39,653 nt of DNA, from the NCBI GenBank assembly GCA_013288335.1, contig JABDCC010000015.1, positions 1 through 39,653 on the forward strand, written 5' to 3'. Numbering within the stretch: the stretch's first letter is position 1; the number at the start of each line of letters is the position of its first letter. This DNA comes from Alphaproteobacteria bacterium (lineage in GTDB: Bacteria; Pseudomonadota; Alphaproteobacteria; Rickettsiales; JABCZZ01). The translations under genes and the position numbers were made by a program. The notes under the pieces are model-generated. The model had not been told where the DNA came from and ran no database searches. It worked only from the letters and a program-made list of their open reading frames with translations. Of this stretch, positions 1 to 8,516 are shown piece after piece.

Positions 1-567
1 AATCAGTAGTGAAATTGCTGAACTGAGGCCACGATTCTTCAGGAAACTAAAAACATAGGCAACCACTGCGTATATCAAAATGTAGTTATAAATTTTTCCG
101 TATTGGTAATTATCGGTTAAATGGGCAATGACGGCAGAAAAATACCAAGTGGCTTTTGGGTAATTATTGGTCCATAAATCGTCAAACCCATGCAGGTAAT
201 AATAGATGGGGTTAGCACCCCTCAGTAACATCAATATTGCATCGGCGTGGTAGGCTCTGCCATCATATGAAACATCGTAAAAAATTCCCGAAAGTATGGA
301 GACTCCGGCTAACGCCAGAATAAGTAAAAATATGCCCAGCAATTGTATCGTAGAGGTGCGATGTTTCAGAAATATAAGGCTTGCAAGCGGAGCAATAAGC
401 AGGCTGCCTTCAGCCAGCGGCCATCTTGCCATGCCAAGTCGCATGAACAAGGCGATTGTGAATAGCACGGCAGGTAGGAATATTATCCCAAGCATGGAGC
501 TTGCAACATAATCCGCTATAGAGCTAACATTATCGCCCACACTAGCCTCTGAGTGATTTGTAGTCAT
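1..567 (-). CDS. Polytopic membrane protein, partial (glycosyltransferase-C-like, uncertain)
   Basis: The frame is open from an ATG at 567 on the minus strand to the window edge, giving 189 residues without a stop, so only the N-terminus is present. It shows a hydrophobic helix at about residues 24-42, a second at about 50-66, a third at about 74-95, then a loop beginning YDGRAYHADAI and a further helix near 160-175. A loop rich in Asp, Tyr and His after the first helices, followed by a GANPIYYY stretch, recalls polyprenyl-sugar-dependent (GT39-like) membrane proteins, but I cannot confirm the family. No good Shine-Dalgarno sequence is visible. It is divergent from the gene starting near 742. 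Confidence 0.6.
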   Translation of the reverse strand, partial: MTTNHSEASVGDNVSSIADYVASSMLGIIFLPAVLFTIALFMRLGMARWPLAEGSLLIAPLASLIFLKHRTSTIQLLGIFLLILALAGVSILSGIFYDVSYDGRAYHADAILMLLRGANPIYYYLHGFDDLWTNNYPKATWYFSAVIAHLTDNYQYGKIYNYILIYAVVAYVFSFLKNRGLSSAISLLI

Positions 568-741
568 AATGAATTTGTAAAATTTGTAAGTTTAACAGCT
601 TGTTATTATAGTTATTTTGCGCGACTCTAGCCTCAAACAAGGTGCTAATCAACAAAATCAACCGATTATTACGAGAATGTAATAAAATCTTAATACATTT
701 ATGTTATTATCGTTTTCAGATTTAGCAATTTGAGAGAGTTT

Positions 742-1440
742 ATGATTGATAAAGCACCACCGCCTGTACATGCACAGGCTGACACTATTAGTTATACAAA
801 ACTGACAAAGGCAGGTGAGAAGTCACCACGGAGAACGCTGGGTATTGAAATTACCACAGAAGAATCTAAAGTTAAACTAGGGTCGGATAAACACGTAGCA
901 AAATACCTTGGTACAACAGAGTTCGTTCATATTTCCCGTATTCACAGTTCGACTCAAGCGATAAATCAAGCCCTGGATATTGTTCAGGATGATATAGCAA
1001 AGAATGGAAGTCTGGATGCTTTAGACATCTATTCCAAGGATATTACTATAGAGGAATTTCTTGGTTATTTTAAAGATAGAGTTGCAGATGGCAGCATAAA
1101 ATTTAGCGGTCGACTCCAAATTATAGGGCCTGATATTACCAAGGCCAGTGCTGAGCAATTGCAGGAAATCCAGGATCGTGCGACAGCATTAAATATTGAA
1201 ATCAGCTTTGCCGTTGGTGGTGTTACTACAAGTACAAAAGGTGAATTGCAGGGAAATAAAATAGATTTTTTTGCTGCGCCCCCGGAGAGTATATCGGATC
1301 AATTTTCGCCTCCCAAGAAAACAGTGGTTCTTACAGGAAAAGCGCCCGGAAAATTTATTGATATATTAAAACAAACATTTGGCGATGCATTTGGAAGAGA
1401 GCGTCCTAACGTAGGGCGGCACTTCCCCGGTGAATGGTGA
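742..1440 (+). CDS. Hypothetical protein, 232 aa
   Basis: I do not recognise this protein. The ATG at 742 is preferred because a GAGAGAG purine run lies just upstream; a TTG at 730 would add four residues. The product is soluble-looking, with no signal peptide or membrane segment. It has a proline-rich start (KAPPPVHAQ), a mixed alpha/beta central part, and a basic C-terminus ending GRHFPGEW. The gene stands alone: a divergent membrane protein gene lies to the left and an aminotransferase gene about 100 bp to the right. Composition does not differ obviously from its neighbours. Confidence 0.65.
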   Translation: MIDKAPPPVHAQADTISYTKLTKAGEKSPRRTLGIEITTEESKVKLGSDKHVAKYLGTTEFVHISRIHSSTQAINQALDIVQDDIAKNGSLDALDIYSKDITIEEFLGYFKDRVADGSIKFSGRLQIIGPDITKASAEQLQEIQDRATALNIEISFAVGGVTTSTKGELQGNKIDFFAAPPESISDQFSPPKKTVVLTGKAPGKFIDILKQTFGDAFGRERPNVGRHFPGEW

Positions 1441-1540
1441 ATAATAATCGCTAGGTTTCCGAAATAATATTATACAAAACACTTTCCATGCGAGCTTTGC
1501 AGGGCTAATGTTGTTTTTCTAAAAACAATTCATTTTTCTT

Positions 1541-2410
1541 ATGGCAAAAATTTCCTATGTAAATGGCAGGTATGTGCATCATGCTGAAGGCGCGGTGCAT
1601 ATAGAAGATCGCGGCTACCAATTCGCTGACGGTGTGTACGAGGTCATGGCATTTTATAACCGCCGTTTTGTTGATGAAAATCTGCATATGAAGCGTCTTG
1701 CCCGCTCGCTTGCTGAATTGCACATAAAGCCGCCAATGAGCGCGAAAGCAATGCGCATGGTCATGCAGGAGCTGCTTGCCCGTAATGATCGTATTGATGG
1801 CACTGTTTATATACAAATATCGCGCGGTGTGGCAAAGCGCGATCACCATTTCCCCAAAATCCACGACTCAAGCATCGTGATGGTTATCACGGGGGCAAAA
1901 ATGCCTAAGGCAAAAGAAGTGAGGGAAGGGGTGAGTGTTATCACCTGCCCCGATTTGCGCTGGGCAAGGAGGGACATTAAGTCCATATCGCTTCTGCCAA
2001 ATATCCTGGCAAAGCAGGCAGCAACCGCGGCAGGTGCACGTGAAGCATGGTTGGTAAATGATAAGGGAATTATTACCGAGGGTGCTGTTTCCAATAACGC
2101 TATTATTAACAGCAAAGGTGAAATTATTACCAGCCCAAAAGATAATAATATTCTCGGTGGAGTGACGCGGGAAACAGTATTAAATTTAGCGAGCAAAGCA
2201 GGGCTAAAAATTGTTGAGCGTTCATTCAGTATAAAAGAAGCAAAAGCAGCAAAAGAGGCATTTTTAACCAGTACAACTTCAAATGTTTTACCGGTGACAC
2301 GTATAGACGGAATTAAGGTAGGTAACGGTAAACCTGGTACGATCACTATGCAATTATTAGAACTTTATTATCAACATATATATAAGCAGACAGGCAAAAG
2401 ATGGAGCTAA
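1541..2410 (+). CDS. dat: D-amino-acid aminotransferase (class IV PLP enzyme)
   Basis: A PLP-dependent fold-type IV transaminase of 289 residues, the usual length. The Schiff-base lysine is K147 in RRDIKSISLLPN, and E180 in ITEGAVSN is the residue that contacts the pyridine nitrogen. The R100-x-H102 pair within RGVAKRDHHFP matches the carboxylate-binding Arg/His of bacillar D-amino-acid aminotransferase and favours this over branched-chain aminotransferase. Known role of the family: interconversion of D-alanine, D-glutamate and their keto acids for peptidoglycan precursors. The last codons overlap the next gene's start by 10 bp, which suggests translational coupling. A D-amino-acid role is likely, but substrate cannot be fixed from sequence alone. 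Confidence 0.88.
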   Translation: MAKISYVNGRYVHHAEGAVHIEDRGYQFADGVYEVMAFYNRRFVDENLHMKRLARSLAELHIKPPMSAKAMRMVMQELLARNDRIDGTVYIQISRGVAKRDHHFPKIHDSSIVMVITGAKMPKAKEVREGVSVITCPDLRWARRDIKSISLLPNILAKQAATAAGAREAWLVNDKGIITEGAVSNNAIINSKGEIITSPKDNNILGGVTRETVLNLASKAGLKIVERSFSIKEAKAAKEAFLTSTTSNVLPVTRIDGIKVGNGKPGTITMQLLELYYQHIYKQTGKRWS

Positions 2411-3057
2411 AAAAACTGACTAGGCCAAAGGCGATAATTTTCGATTGGGATAACACGCTGGTCAATACTTGGCCGGTGATTCATGAGGCGCTCCACAAAA
2501 CCTTTTCGCAAATGGGGCTTGAGCCGTGGTCGCTCGATTTGGTAAAACAGCGTGTGGCACGTTCCATGCGCGATTCATTCCCCCAGATTTTTGGCGAAAA
2601 CTGGCAGGCGGCAAGTGATATATACCAGCAGCATTTTCGTGATATTCATTTGCAGCGTCTACACGAATTGCCGGGGGCAGGGGCAACACTTGCTTATCTC
2701 AGCAAGCAGCCGGTCTATGTGGCGATTGCTAGCAACAAGAAAGGTATTAATTTGCGCAAGGAAGCAGAACATATCGGTTGGCAAAAATATTTTGGCAATA
2801 TCGTAGGCGCAGATGATACTAAAAATGATAAACCCGCCTCCGATCCAGTACATGCGGCGCTTTTGGGCAGTAATATAGAAGCGGGCGCAGATGTCTGGTT
2901 CATAGGCGATAGTGAAATCGACATGGAGTGTGCCAACGCCACAGGTTGCTTTCCCGTTTATTATGGTGAATTGCCAGCAATTCCGCTCAAGCATCCCTAT
3001 AGCAGGCATGTTAAAAACCATGCCGAGTTGGTGGATTTGTTTAATGAGGTCTTTTGA
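2401..3057 (+). CDS. HAD-superfamily hydrolase, phosphoglycolate phosphatase-like
   Basis: All four HAD motifs are present: nucleophile and acid/base D15-x-D17 in FDWDNTLVNT, S111 in IASNKKG, K144 in KNDKPASDP, and the metal-binding acids D170 and D174 in FIGDSEIDMECA. A helical cap sits between motifs I and II (about residues 22-90), as in subclass I phosphatases such as Gph. The 218-residue length fits. The start at 2401 lies inside the 3' end of the aminotransferase gene, so the two are probably co-translated. The substrate is unknown; phosphoglycolate or another small phosphoester is possible. Confidence 0.85.
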   Translation: MELKKLTRPKAIIFDWDNTLVNTWPVIHEALHKTFSQMGLEPWSLDLVKQRVARSMRDSFPQIFGENWQAASDIYQQHFRDIHLQRLHELPGAGATLAYLSKQPVYVAIASNKKGINLRKEAEHIGWQKYFGNIVGADDTKNDKPASDPVHAALLGSNIEAGADVWFIGDSEIDMECANATGCFPVYYGELPAIPLKHPYSRHVKNHAELVDLFNEVF

Positions 3058-3207
3058 GAGGGCACACTTACTCAGCAGTTGCTTTTTTTGTGACTTACCA
3101 TAATATTACATTATATTGATATTTATTCCCGGAAATTAAAGATTCGTTAACTATTTTGTGCTCTAAAAACATAGAGTTTTGAAAATCATCAACGGTAAGA
3201 GGCAAAA

Positions 3208-3669
3208 GTGAAAACAGTATATTTAGAAACCATTCTTCTTATTGAACGCCTGCATCGCCGGTTTCTTGATGTTATCAAGACCGAGCTTGATCGTTTAAAG
3301 ATTGAGGACATCAATAACGTTCAGACCTTAATGCTTTATAATATAAATAACGAACAGCTTACTATTGGCGAGCTTACTAATCGCGGCTATTATCTGGGCT
3401 CTAACGTGTCCTATAACGTAAAAGACTTAGTGGAAAAAGGCTTCCTCATACGTGAACGTTCCCCGCACGATAAACGTTCAACACGGGTAAAATTATCGGA
3501 TAAAGGTCTTGCGCTGTGCGGAAAGATTGATGAACTTTACCAGCGTAATATTGATGCGCTTAAAAACGGAAAACCAGACCTGAATGCATTGGCAGGAGTA
3601 AATACAACCCTTGGCCAGCTTGAACAATTCTGGACAAATTACATCAACAATATCTTCAGAGGCATGTAA
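3208..3669 (+). CDS. ldtR: MarR-family winged-helix transcriptional regulator, LdtR type
   Basis: The 153-residue protein begins with GTG at 3208, preceded by an AAGAGG ribosome binding site five bases upstream. The block IERLHRRFLDVIKTELDR, the segment LTIGELTNRGYYLGSNVSYN (recognition helix) and the wing RERSPHDKRSTRVKL closely match the alphaproteobacterial LdtR group described from Liberibacter. In that group it controls an L,D-transpeptidase gene and stress tolerance. Here no L,D-transpeptidase lies nearby; the next gene, a TAXI binding protein, starts two bases after its stop and is probably co-transcribed. The LdtR subgroup is recognised from memory of the conserved core. Confidence 0.85.
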   Translation: MKTVYLETILLIERLHRRFLDVIKTELDRLKIEDINNVQTLMLYNINNEQLTIGELTNRGYYLGSNVSYNVKDLVEKGFLIRERSPHDKRSTRVKLSDKGLALCGKIDELYQRNIDALKNGKPDLNALAGVNTTLGQLEQFWTNYINNIFRGM

Positions 3670-3670
3670 G

Positions 3671-4639
3671 TTGTACCGCTTCATTGGTGTTTTAGCATTT
3701 ACGCTGATATTTGCTGTAGCATCTACAGATTCTTTTGCGGGTGAAAAATTCATCACTATTGGAACAGCAAGCGAACTCGGAGTCTATTATCCGGCGGGTG
3801 GTGCGATATGCCGTCTGGTAAAGCGCGGCATCAAAGAGCATGGCTTACGCTGCTTTGTGGAGCCTACCAGTGGTGCGGTCTATAATCTTCGCGCCATTCA
3901 TGCGAACGAGCTTGATTTAGGTATTGTGCAGACCGATTGGCTTTATAATGCGTATCATGGTACTGGCGAATTCGCAAAAGACGGCAGCAATCCAAAACTG
4001 CGTTCGGTATTCTCCATGCATACCGAAGCATTTACGGTGCTGACACGGGCGGGTGCTGGTATTAAATCCATACAGGATCTAAAAGGTAAAACCGTAGGAA
4101 TCGGCAATGATGGTTCTGGCATGCAAGCGACCGCTGAACAGTTCATGAAGGCCGAAGGCTGGGACCGGGATACTTTCAGAGAAGTTGTGGAATTAAAGCC
4201 CGTGGATTTAGGTAAAGCCCTGTGTGCCGGAACTGTAGATGCTATATTTTTTACCACCGGCCATCCCAATGGCGCTACTCAGGAGATCACTCGTAACTGT
4301 CCGACCCATATACTTTCTGTAACAGGCCCTAAAATTGATAAATTATTGCATGATAATCCCTATTATTTCCAGGTTACTATACCTGGAGGTATGTATGCAG
4401 GGAGTCTGAATCCAGTGCAAACTTTTGGAGTGAAAGCAACCCTTGTGACCTCGAGCGATGTGGATGATGACGTAGTTTATCAGGTCGTAAAAGCGGTTTT
4501 TGATAATCTGGATAACTTTAAAACTTTGCATCCTGTCTTTGCCACGCTTGATAAAAATACAATGGTAAGCGAGGGGCTCATTGTGCCGTTGCATCCCGGT
4601 GCGCTTAAATATTATCGCGAAGCTGGTCTATTGAAGTAG
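3671..4639 (+). CDS. TAXI-family periplasmic substrate-binding protein (TRAP-type)
   Basis: The TTG at 3671 is chosen because it puts the hydrophobic signal peptide (about residues 4-19, cleavage after SFA at 23) at the N-terminus and has AGAGG eight bases upstream. An earlier in-frame TTG at 3611 would overlap ldtR and bury the signal. The mature protein has the TAXI hallmarks TIGTASELGVYYPAGGAICRL, a SGAVYNLRAI segment, and a second-domain IGNDGSG motif. TAXI proteins deliver small acidic substrates to fused TRAP permeases. No TRAP membrane component lies in this window, so it is an orphan here; the neighbouring symporter could share substrates. About 322 residues, normal for the family. 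Confidence 0.88.
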   Translation: MYRFIGVLAFTLIFAVASTDSFAGEKFITIGTASELGVYYPAGGAICRLVKRGIKEHGLRCFVEPTSGAVYNLRAIHANELDLGIVQTDWLYNAYHGTGEFAKDGSNPKLRSVFSMHTEAFTVLTRAGAGIKSIQDLKGKTVGIGNDGSGMQATAEQFMKAEGWDRDTFREVVELKPVDLGKALCAGTVDAIFFTTGHPNGATQEITRNCPTHILSVTGPKIDKLLHDNPYYFQVTIPGGMYAGSLNPVQTFGVKATLVTSSDVDDDVVYQVVKAVFDNLDNFKTLHPVFATLDKNTMVSEGLIVPLHPGALKYYREAGLLK

Positions 4640-4689
4640 TCATAGTTACTTTTTTCTTTATATTTCAGTAATATTTAAGTATAAGCCCT

Positions 4690-4817
4690 CTAGAACATTT
4701 TTCATTTAGTCCTGCACTTCGTTATCCTTCGGATTCGCCGTGCTCACGTACTCTACTGTACGTTCCGCGCGGCTCACCTTGACTGTCTTGTGCAGAACTA
4801 AAGCAAAAGCGTTCTAG
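4690..4817 (+). repeat. 128-bp nested palindromic element
   Basis: The outer arms CTAGAAC (4690-4696) and GTTCTAG (4811-4817) are perfect. Next inward, TTTAGTCCTGCAC pairs with GTGCAGAACTAAA (4790-4802) with one mismatch, and the centre holds GTAC-N6-GTAC beside GCTCAC/GTGCTCAC arms. It fills most of the gap between the TAXI gene and the symporter, contains no ORF, and resembles dispersed palindromic or MITE-like elements of alphaproteobacteria. It may also act as a transcript terminator or processing site. Confidence 0.7.
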
Positions 4818-4840
4818 ATATTATAATCAGAAGGATTTTT

Positions 4841-6112
4841 ATGAAACTTTGGCAAAAAGTGGTGATTGCATTGGTTCTCGGTGTAATCTTTGGCTGGATG
4901 ATGAATGCCAGTGGTCCCTTTCATTACGATGGTAGCGAATACCTGACCAATTACTTAAAACCTGTCGGCACCATATTCATAAACCTCATCAAAATGGTGG
5001 TAGTGCCACTCATTTTCTTCTCACTTGTGCTTGGTATTACCAGCATGACCGATGGCGAGGCATTCAAGCGTATCGGCATGAAATCTGTAGCGGCATATTT
5101 GCTTACTGCGGCATTCGCCGTACTTATAGGTTTTGCGTTTGGCGCGCTATTTGAACCCGGAAAACATGTAGATTTGGCGCTGCTGCTTAAATCCAATGTT
5201 GCACCTGTACTTGCACCACAGACTCCAGTAAACCCCATAGATATCGTTATAAAATTATTTGTCGACATGGTCCCAAGCAATGCGTTGGAAGCCATGGCAA
5301 CCGACCATATTCTTCAGGTCGTGGTGCTTGCGGTATTTATATCGGTGACTATCAATTCCATGGGCGCGGGCAAAGTAAAGGTAGTGAAAGAATTCTGTCA
5401 TGAAGCTGCGCATATTGTGTTTGCGATGATCCAGAAGATTATGTGCTTTGCGCCTTATGGCGTTTTCGCGCTTACCTCTTGGGTGGTAAGCACGCAGGGG
5501 CTAGACGTGATGAAAGCACTTGCTGTACTGGCTGTGTGCGTTACCTGTGCGCTCTTCACTCAGTACCTGTTATTTGGTGTACTCATTATTGTGTTTGGCC
5601 GCATGTCACCAATTCCCTTTTATAAGAAAATTATTGGCGTTCAGTCATTGGCGTTCTCCACCAGCAGCAGCAAAGCCACGCTTCCCACTGCAATGCGTGT
5701 GGTAAATGAAAGAATGGGTGTTTCTGAGAGCACGACCGCTTTTGTGTTGCCGCTTGGCACTTCTATCAATATGGATGGCACTGCGATTTATCTCGGCATT
5801 TGTGCTTTGTTCTTTGCGCAGGCCTATCATATCCATTTAGAACTTCAGCAATATATCATGCTGGTACTCACCGCAACGCTCGGCTCGATTGGTGCCGCTG
5901 GCATTCCGGGAGGCTCTATTGCCATGATGGGTATGGTGTTTACTTCTGTTGGCTTGCCACTCGACGGCATTGCAGTGATTCTTGGTATTGACCGTATACT
6001 TGATATGCTGCGCACCACCGTCAACATCACCGGCGATTCGGTGATTACGATGCTGATTGATAAATCGGAAGGTACGTTTAACCAGAAGATTTATAACGAC
6101 GCTAGCCTGTAG
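4841..6112 (+). CDS. Dicarboxylate/amino-acid:cation symporter (DAACS/SDF family)
   Basis: A 423-residue polytopic inner-membrane transporter of the glutamate/C4-dicarboxylate symporter family. Seen in order: N-terminal helices, the serine-rich re-entrant loop FSTSSSKATLPTAM (near residue 272), the NMDGTA motif (near residue 310) that binds the coupling cation, the second re-entrant loop GIPGGS, and the substrate-binding segment DMLRTTVNITGD. The arginine in DMLRTT corresponds to the GltPh residue that contacts acidic side chains, so glutamate, aspartate or a C4-dicarboxylate is likely. AGAAGGATT upstream of the ATG is a plausible ribosome binding site. It ends three bases before the convergent gene's stop. 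Confidence 0.92.
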   Translation: MKLWQKVVIALVLGVIFGWMMNASGPFHYDGSEYLTNYLKPVGTIFINLIKMVVVPLIFFSLVLGITSMTDGEAFKRIGMKSVAAYLLTAAFAVLIGFAFGALFEPGKHVDLALLLKSNVAPVLAPQTPVNPIDIVIKLFVDMVPSNALEAMATDHILQVVVLAVFISVTINSMGAGKVKVVKEFCHEAAHIVFAMIQKIMCFAPYGVFALTSWVVSTQGLDVMKALAVLAVCVTCALFTQYLLFGVLIIVFGRMSPIPFYKKIIGVQSLAFSTSSSKATLPTAMRVVNERMGVSESTTAFVLPLGTSINMDGTAIYLGICALFFAQAYHIHLELQQYIMLVLTATLGSIGAAGIPGGSIAMMGMVFTSVGLPLDGIAVILGIDRILDMLRTTVNITGDSVITMLIDKSEGTFNQKIYNDASL

Positions 6113-6115
6113 CGT

Positions 6116-7756
6116 TTAAACCTTATAAAGACCGGGGTTTTTAGGATCACCTGGGTTCTTAGGTTCAATCTGTGGTGGGTTATTGGCTTGTATTGCGGCA
6201 TCCCGTAAATTTTCATTGTTAATAGCCATTGTTTTAGCGTTAGTCATGCTATCATATTTTCCGCCATGTACTGCACTGAGTGCCTGTGATTTGGGATCAG
6301 GTTTTTTCGGAGGCTGCGGAGGAGGGGGCATATTTTGCTCCCGCACATAGGAAACTGCTATACCAGAGCGTTTTACAATTTGCTGCGCTTCGCTTAAACC
6401 GGAATCGAGCATTTTGATAAGCTCATTAAGTGGTATCTGATCTTCTCTGCTTTTAAATTTTTCCGGAAATTTCGCAAGGCGTGCGGCCATTTTATCGGCG
6501 GCCTCAATATTACCTTCTTCGCGGAGCATATTCACGACATCTGCGCGGACACGGTATGCTATTTTTCCAATAACATCTGCTGCATCTGCAAGTGCTTTAT
6601 TGTTACGTAAGAGCTCAGGGTTATATCGTGCGATGGCAGCAGTTTCACCCCGGAAGGCTTCAGTGGCTCGCAATAAATCATGGGCTATTTCCTGGCGTTC
6701 ATCTCTGACATCTCCCACTTCCGCGTTAAATTCCCTCATGCCGTTACTGAGTTTAATGCGAAGCTTTTCAAGAATTTCACGGGCATGTTCAACCGATATA
6801 TCTTTGTCCTTCTGGCTCAATGTATCCACGGATTTAAAATGTCTCGTTGTATATTCAAAAGCATTCGCTACTCGGTTCATGCGGCTGGAGTTTTTGTAAT
6901 GTTCCATATCTTCATCGGAGAATGGAGTCTGCTCACGTGGCAAAAGATTCCAGTTGCTTGGGTTAGCGCCAAACAGCTCTCCTGCATCATTGGCTTGCAT
7001 TTTTGTGATTGTATCATACAGAGTCGCTATACCAACGTCGGGGCCATTAGACGCTTCCAGTAAAACGCTGGTATTAGGTGCCGCAAGGCTCTTGCCGCTA
7101 AACAATCGTTTTATAGATTGCCACCAACGCCCAAGCAAAGTTTTTGGTGTGCCGGCGCCTAATTTTTTACCAAGTTTCTCAGCAATGCTTTGTATTTTTT
7201 TAAGATTTTCTTCATCTTCTTTAGAAGCGGCCTTATCGCCTACCGGAAAATAAATACCGTCTGGGAAATACTGCACCAGCAGGTAATTGCGCAAAATGGC
7301 GAGGTTCCTGCGCAGCGGCGCATAACTCTGGTAATTGGGATTATCTTTATTGAAAGCCGGATGTGTGGATTTTCCATCTTCATCAATACCGCACTTTTGG
7401 ACGATTACTGCATCAAATGCGCCGTAAGTATCGGGTGAGAATTCAATGCCATTTACGCCGCCGCCCTGGCGCAGTGCTGATTTATAACCTCCCAGAGTAT
7501 TTTCTTTGGGCTTGGTAACGTTACCGACTAGCTGATCAGGTTTTTGACTCCATGCAAGCTCAGCATCTCTGTCGCGTGCTTCCTGCAATATGGCATTTTC
7601 TTCGTTGCGTTCCTGCGCTTCCTGAAACTGGAGGTTTGCATCCTCAGGCAAAGGCAGGATTGAAGTTTGATATCTTCCGAATGCATCGTCAACACCGCGG
7701 TCCTGTTCAAAGGGTGCTACGCCAAACTGATGTCCTTCACTATTATCTCTGGCCAT
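6116..7756 (-). CDS. Hypothetical protein, 546 aa, soluble, proline-rich C-terminal linker
   Basis: I do not recognise this protein. It has no signal peptide or membrane helix. The N-terminal 90 residues are charged and rich in Asp, Glu and Gln. A central helical region (about residues 285-470) has heptad-like charged stretches. A proline run MPPPPQPPKKPDP near residue 480 precedes a low-complexity, Asn/Pro-rich tail ending NPGLYKV. It starts seven bases after the stop of the DUF2610 gene, so the two almost certainly form an operon. Size, modular low-complexity tail and lack of recognisable enzymatic motifs would fit a secreted effector or structural protein, but that is only inference. Confidence 0.7.
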   Translation of the reverse strand: MARDNSEGHQFGVAPFEQDRGVDDAFGRYQTSILPLPEDANLQFQEAQERNEENAILQEARDRDAELAWSQKPDQLVGNVTKPKENTLGGYKSALRQGGGVNGIEFSPDTYGAFDAVIVQKCGIDEDGKSTHPAFNKDNPNYQSYAPLRRNLAILRNYLLVQYFPDGIYFPVGDKAASKEDEENLKKIQSIAEKLGKKLGAGTPKTLLGRWWQSIKRLFSGKSLAAPNTSVLLEASNGPDVGIATLYDTITKMQANDAGELFGANPSNWNLLPREQTPFSDEDMEHYKNSSRMNRVANAFEYTTRHFKSVDTLSQKDKDISVEHAREILEKLRIKLSNGMREFNAEVGDVRDERQEIAHDLLRATEAFRGETAAIARYNPELLRNNKALADAADVIGKIAYRVRADVVNMLREEGNIEAADKMAARLAKFPEKFKSREDQIPLNELIKMLDSGLSEAQQIVKRSGIAVSYVREQNMPPPPQPPKKPDPKSQALSAVHGGKYDSMTNAKTMAINNENLRDAAIQANNPPQIEPKNPGDPKNPGLYKV

Positions 7757-7763
7757 ATTTTTT

Positions 7764-8027
7764 CTAGCTGGTTGTTACTTCACCGCCGGATGCGGTGCCG
7801 AGCGCGTAGACACAGAGCTCTTCAAAAGAAACCCCATTTTCCTTGGATATATCGTGAAGCTTCTGGAAACTATCCATCACTTCAGGAGGAATATTTCCAC
7901 CACGTTCACTTGAAAGCCAATGCGCCTGATTCTGCAACGGGTGTTTGGAAGGGTCAGGTTCGCCGACATAAATATGAAATGGCGACTTCTGGCCGTTAAA
8001 ATCACAAGGTATGGTAAATCTTTTCAT
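7764..8027 (-). CDS. DUF2610 family protein
   Basis: An 87-residue protein starting MKRFTIPCDFNGQKSPFHIYVG, with the further conserved parts HWLSSERGGNIPPEVMDSF and FEELCVYALG. I recognise this as DUF2610, a small family known mainly from Rickettsia and relatives; its function is unknown. A GCAGGG ribosome binding site lies upstream of the ATG. The compact alpha/beta-looking sequence could bind a partner protein, and the co-transcribed 546-residue gene that follows is the obvious candidate. The C-terminus is a short Gly/Thr-rich tail. The family assignment is from memory of the conserved N-terminal sequence. Confidence 0.8.
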   Translation of the reverse strand: MKRFTIPCDFNGQKSPFHIYVGEPDPSKHPLQNQAHWLSSERGGNIPPEVMDSFQKLHDISKENGVSFEELCVYALGTASGGEVTTS

Positions 8028-8128
8028 AATAATGCCCTGCTAAATTAGCTGATTACAACATAGAGTATCATAGAATTATTACAGAATTATGAATATTTTG
8101 AAGAAATTGTCATTATTCCCGTAATTTT

Positions 8129-8443
8129 CTATGCATTTTGCTCTTTTGCTTTCTGTAAAAGTTCGAACATAGATTTACGTATTTCATGATCATTAAGATG
8201 AATAGATTTGTGGCTAAAGTCATGTTTTATTTTGTTAAATAGGGCTTCTTCATCCTTTTTACCTAAACCGGTAGCAACTAAGGTTTTTGCATATTCTTCT
8301 GCATAGCTGTTTTCCAGGCCTAACTTGGAAGCAGCCCATGTGCCGAGTAGCTTATGATATTTGGCCTGAATCAAAAATTCTGTTTCTTTGTCACGAGCGT
8401 ACTTGTTTTCTGCAGCTTTTTCTTTATCATTAAACACACTCAT
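8129..8443 (-). CDS. F1Fo-ATP synthase inhibitor zeta subunit (DUF1476)
   Basis: A 104-residue protein with the family hallmarks [20 protein letters not shown] at the N-terminus (the inhibitory region) and [13 protein letters not shown] after it, followed by a four-helix body. In alphaproteobacteria this zeta subunit binds the catalytic interface of F1 and blocks ATP hydrolysis. The gene is divergent from purC, the arrangement usual in this class, which supports the assignment. Length is normal and nothing is missing. Confidence 0.92.
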   Translation of the reverse strand: MSVFNDKEKAAENKYARDKETEFLIQAKYHKLLGTWAASKLGLENSYAEEYAKTLVATGLGKKDEEALFNKIKHDFSHKSIHLNDHEIRKSMFELLQKAKEQNA

Positions 8444-8516
8444 ATTTTTTCCTATATTTGTTGCTAATATTATGAAAGATATCTACATGCCATCCAAACG
8501 AATCACAAGTAGAACC

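Noticed and set aside
1505-1864. Minus-strand ORF opposite the D-amino-acid aminotransferase
   Set aside because: It is a shadow of the aminotransferase frame, with an implausible composition.
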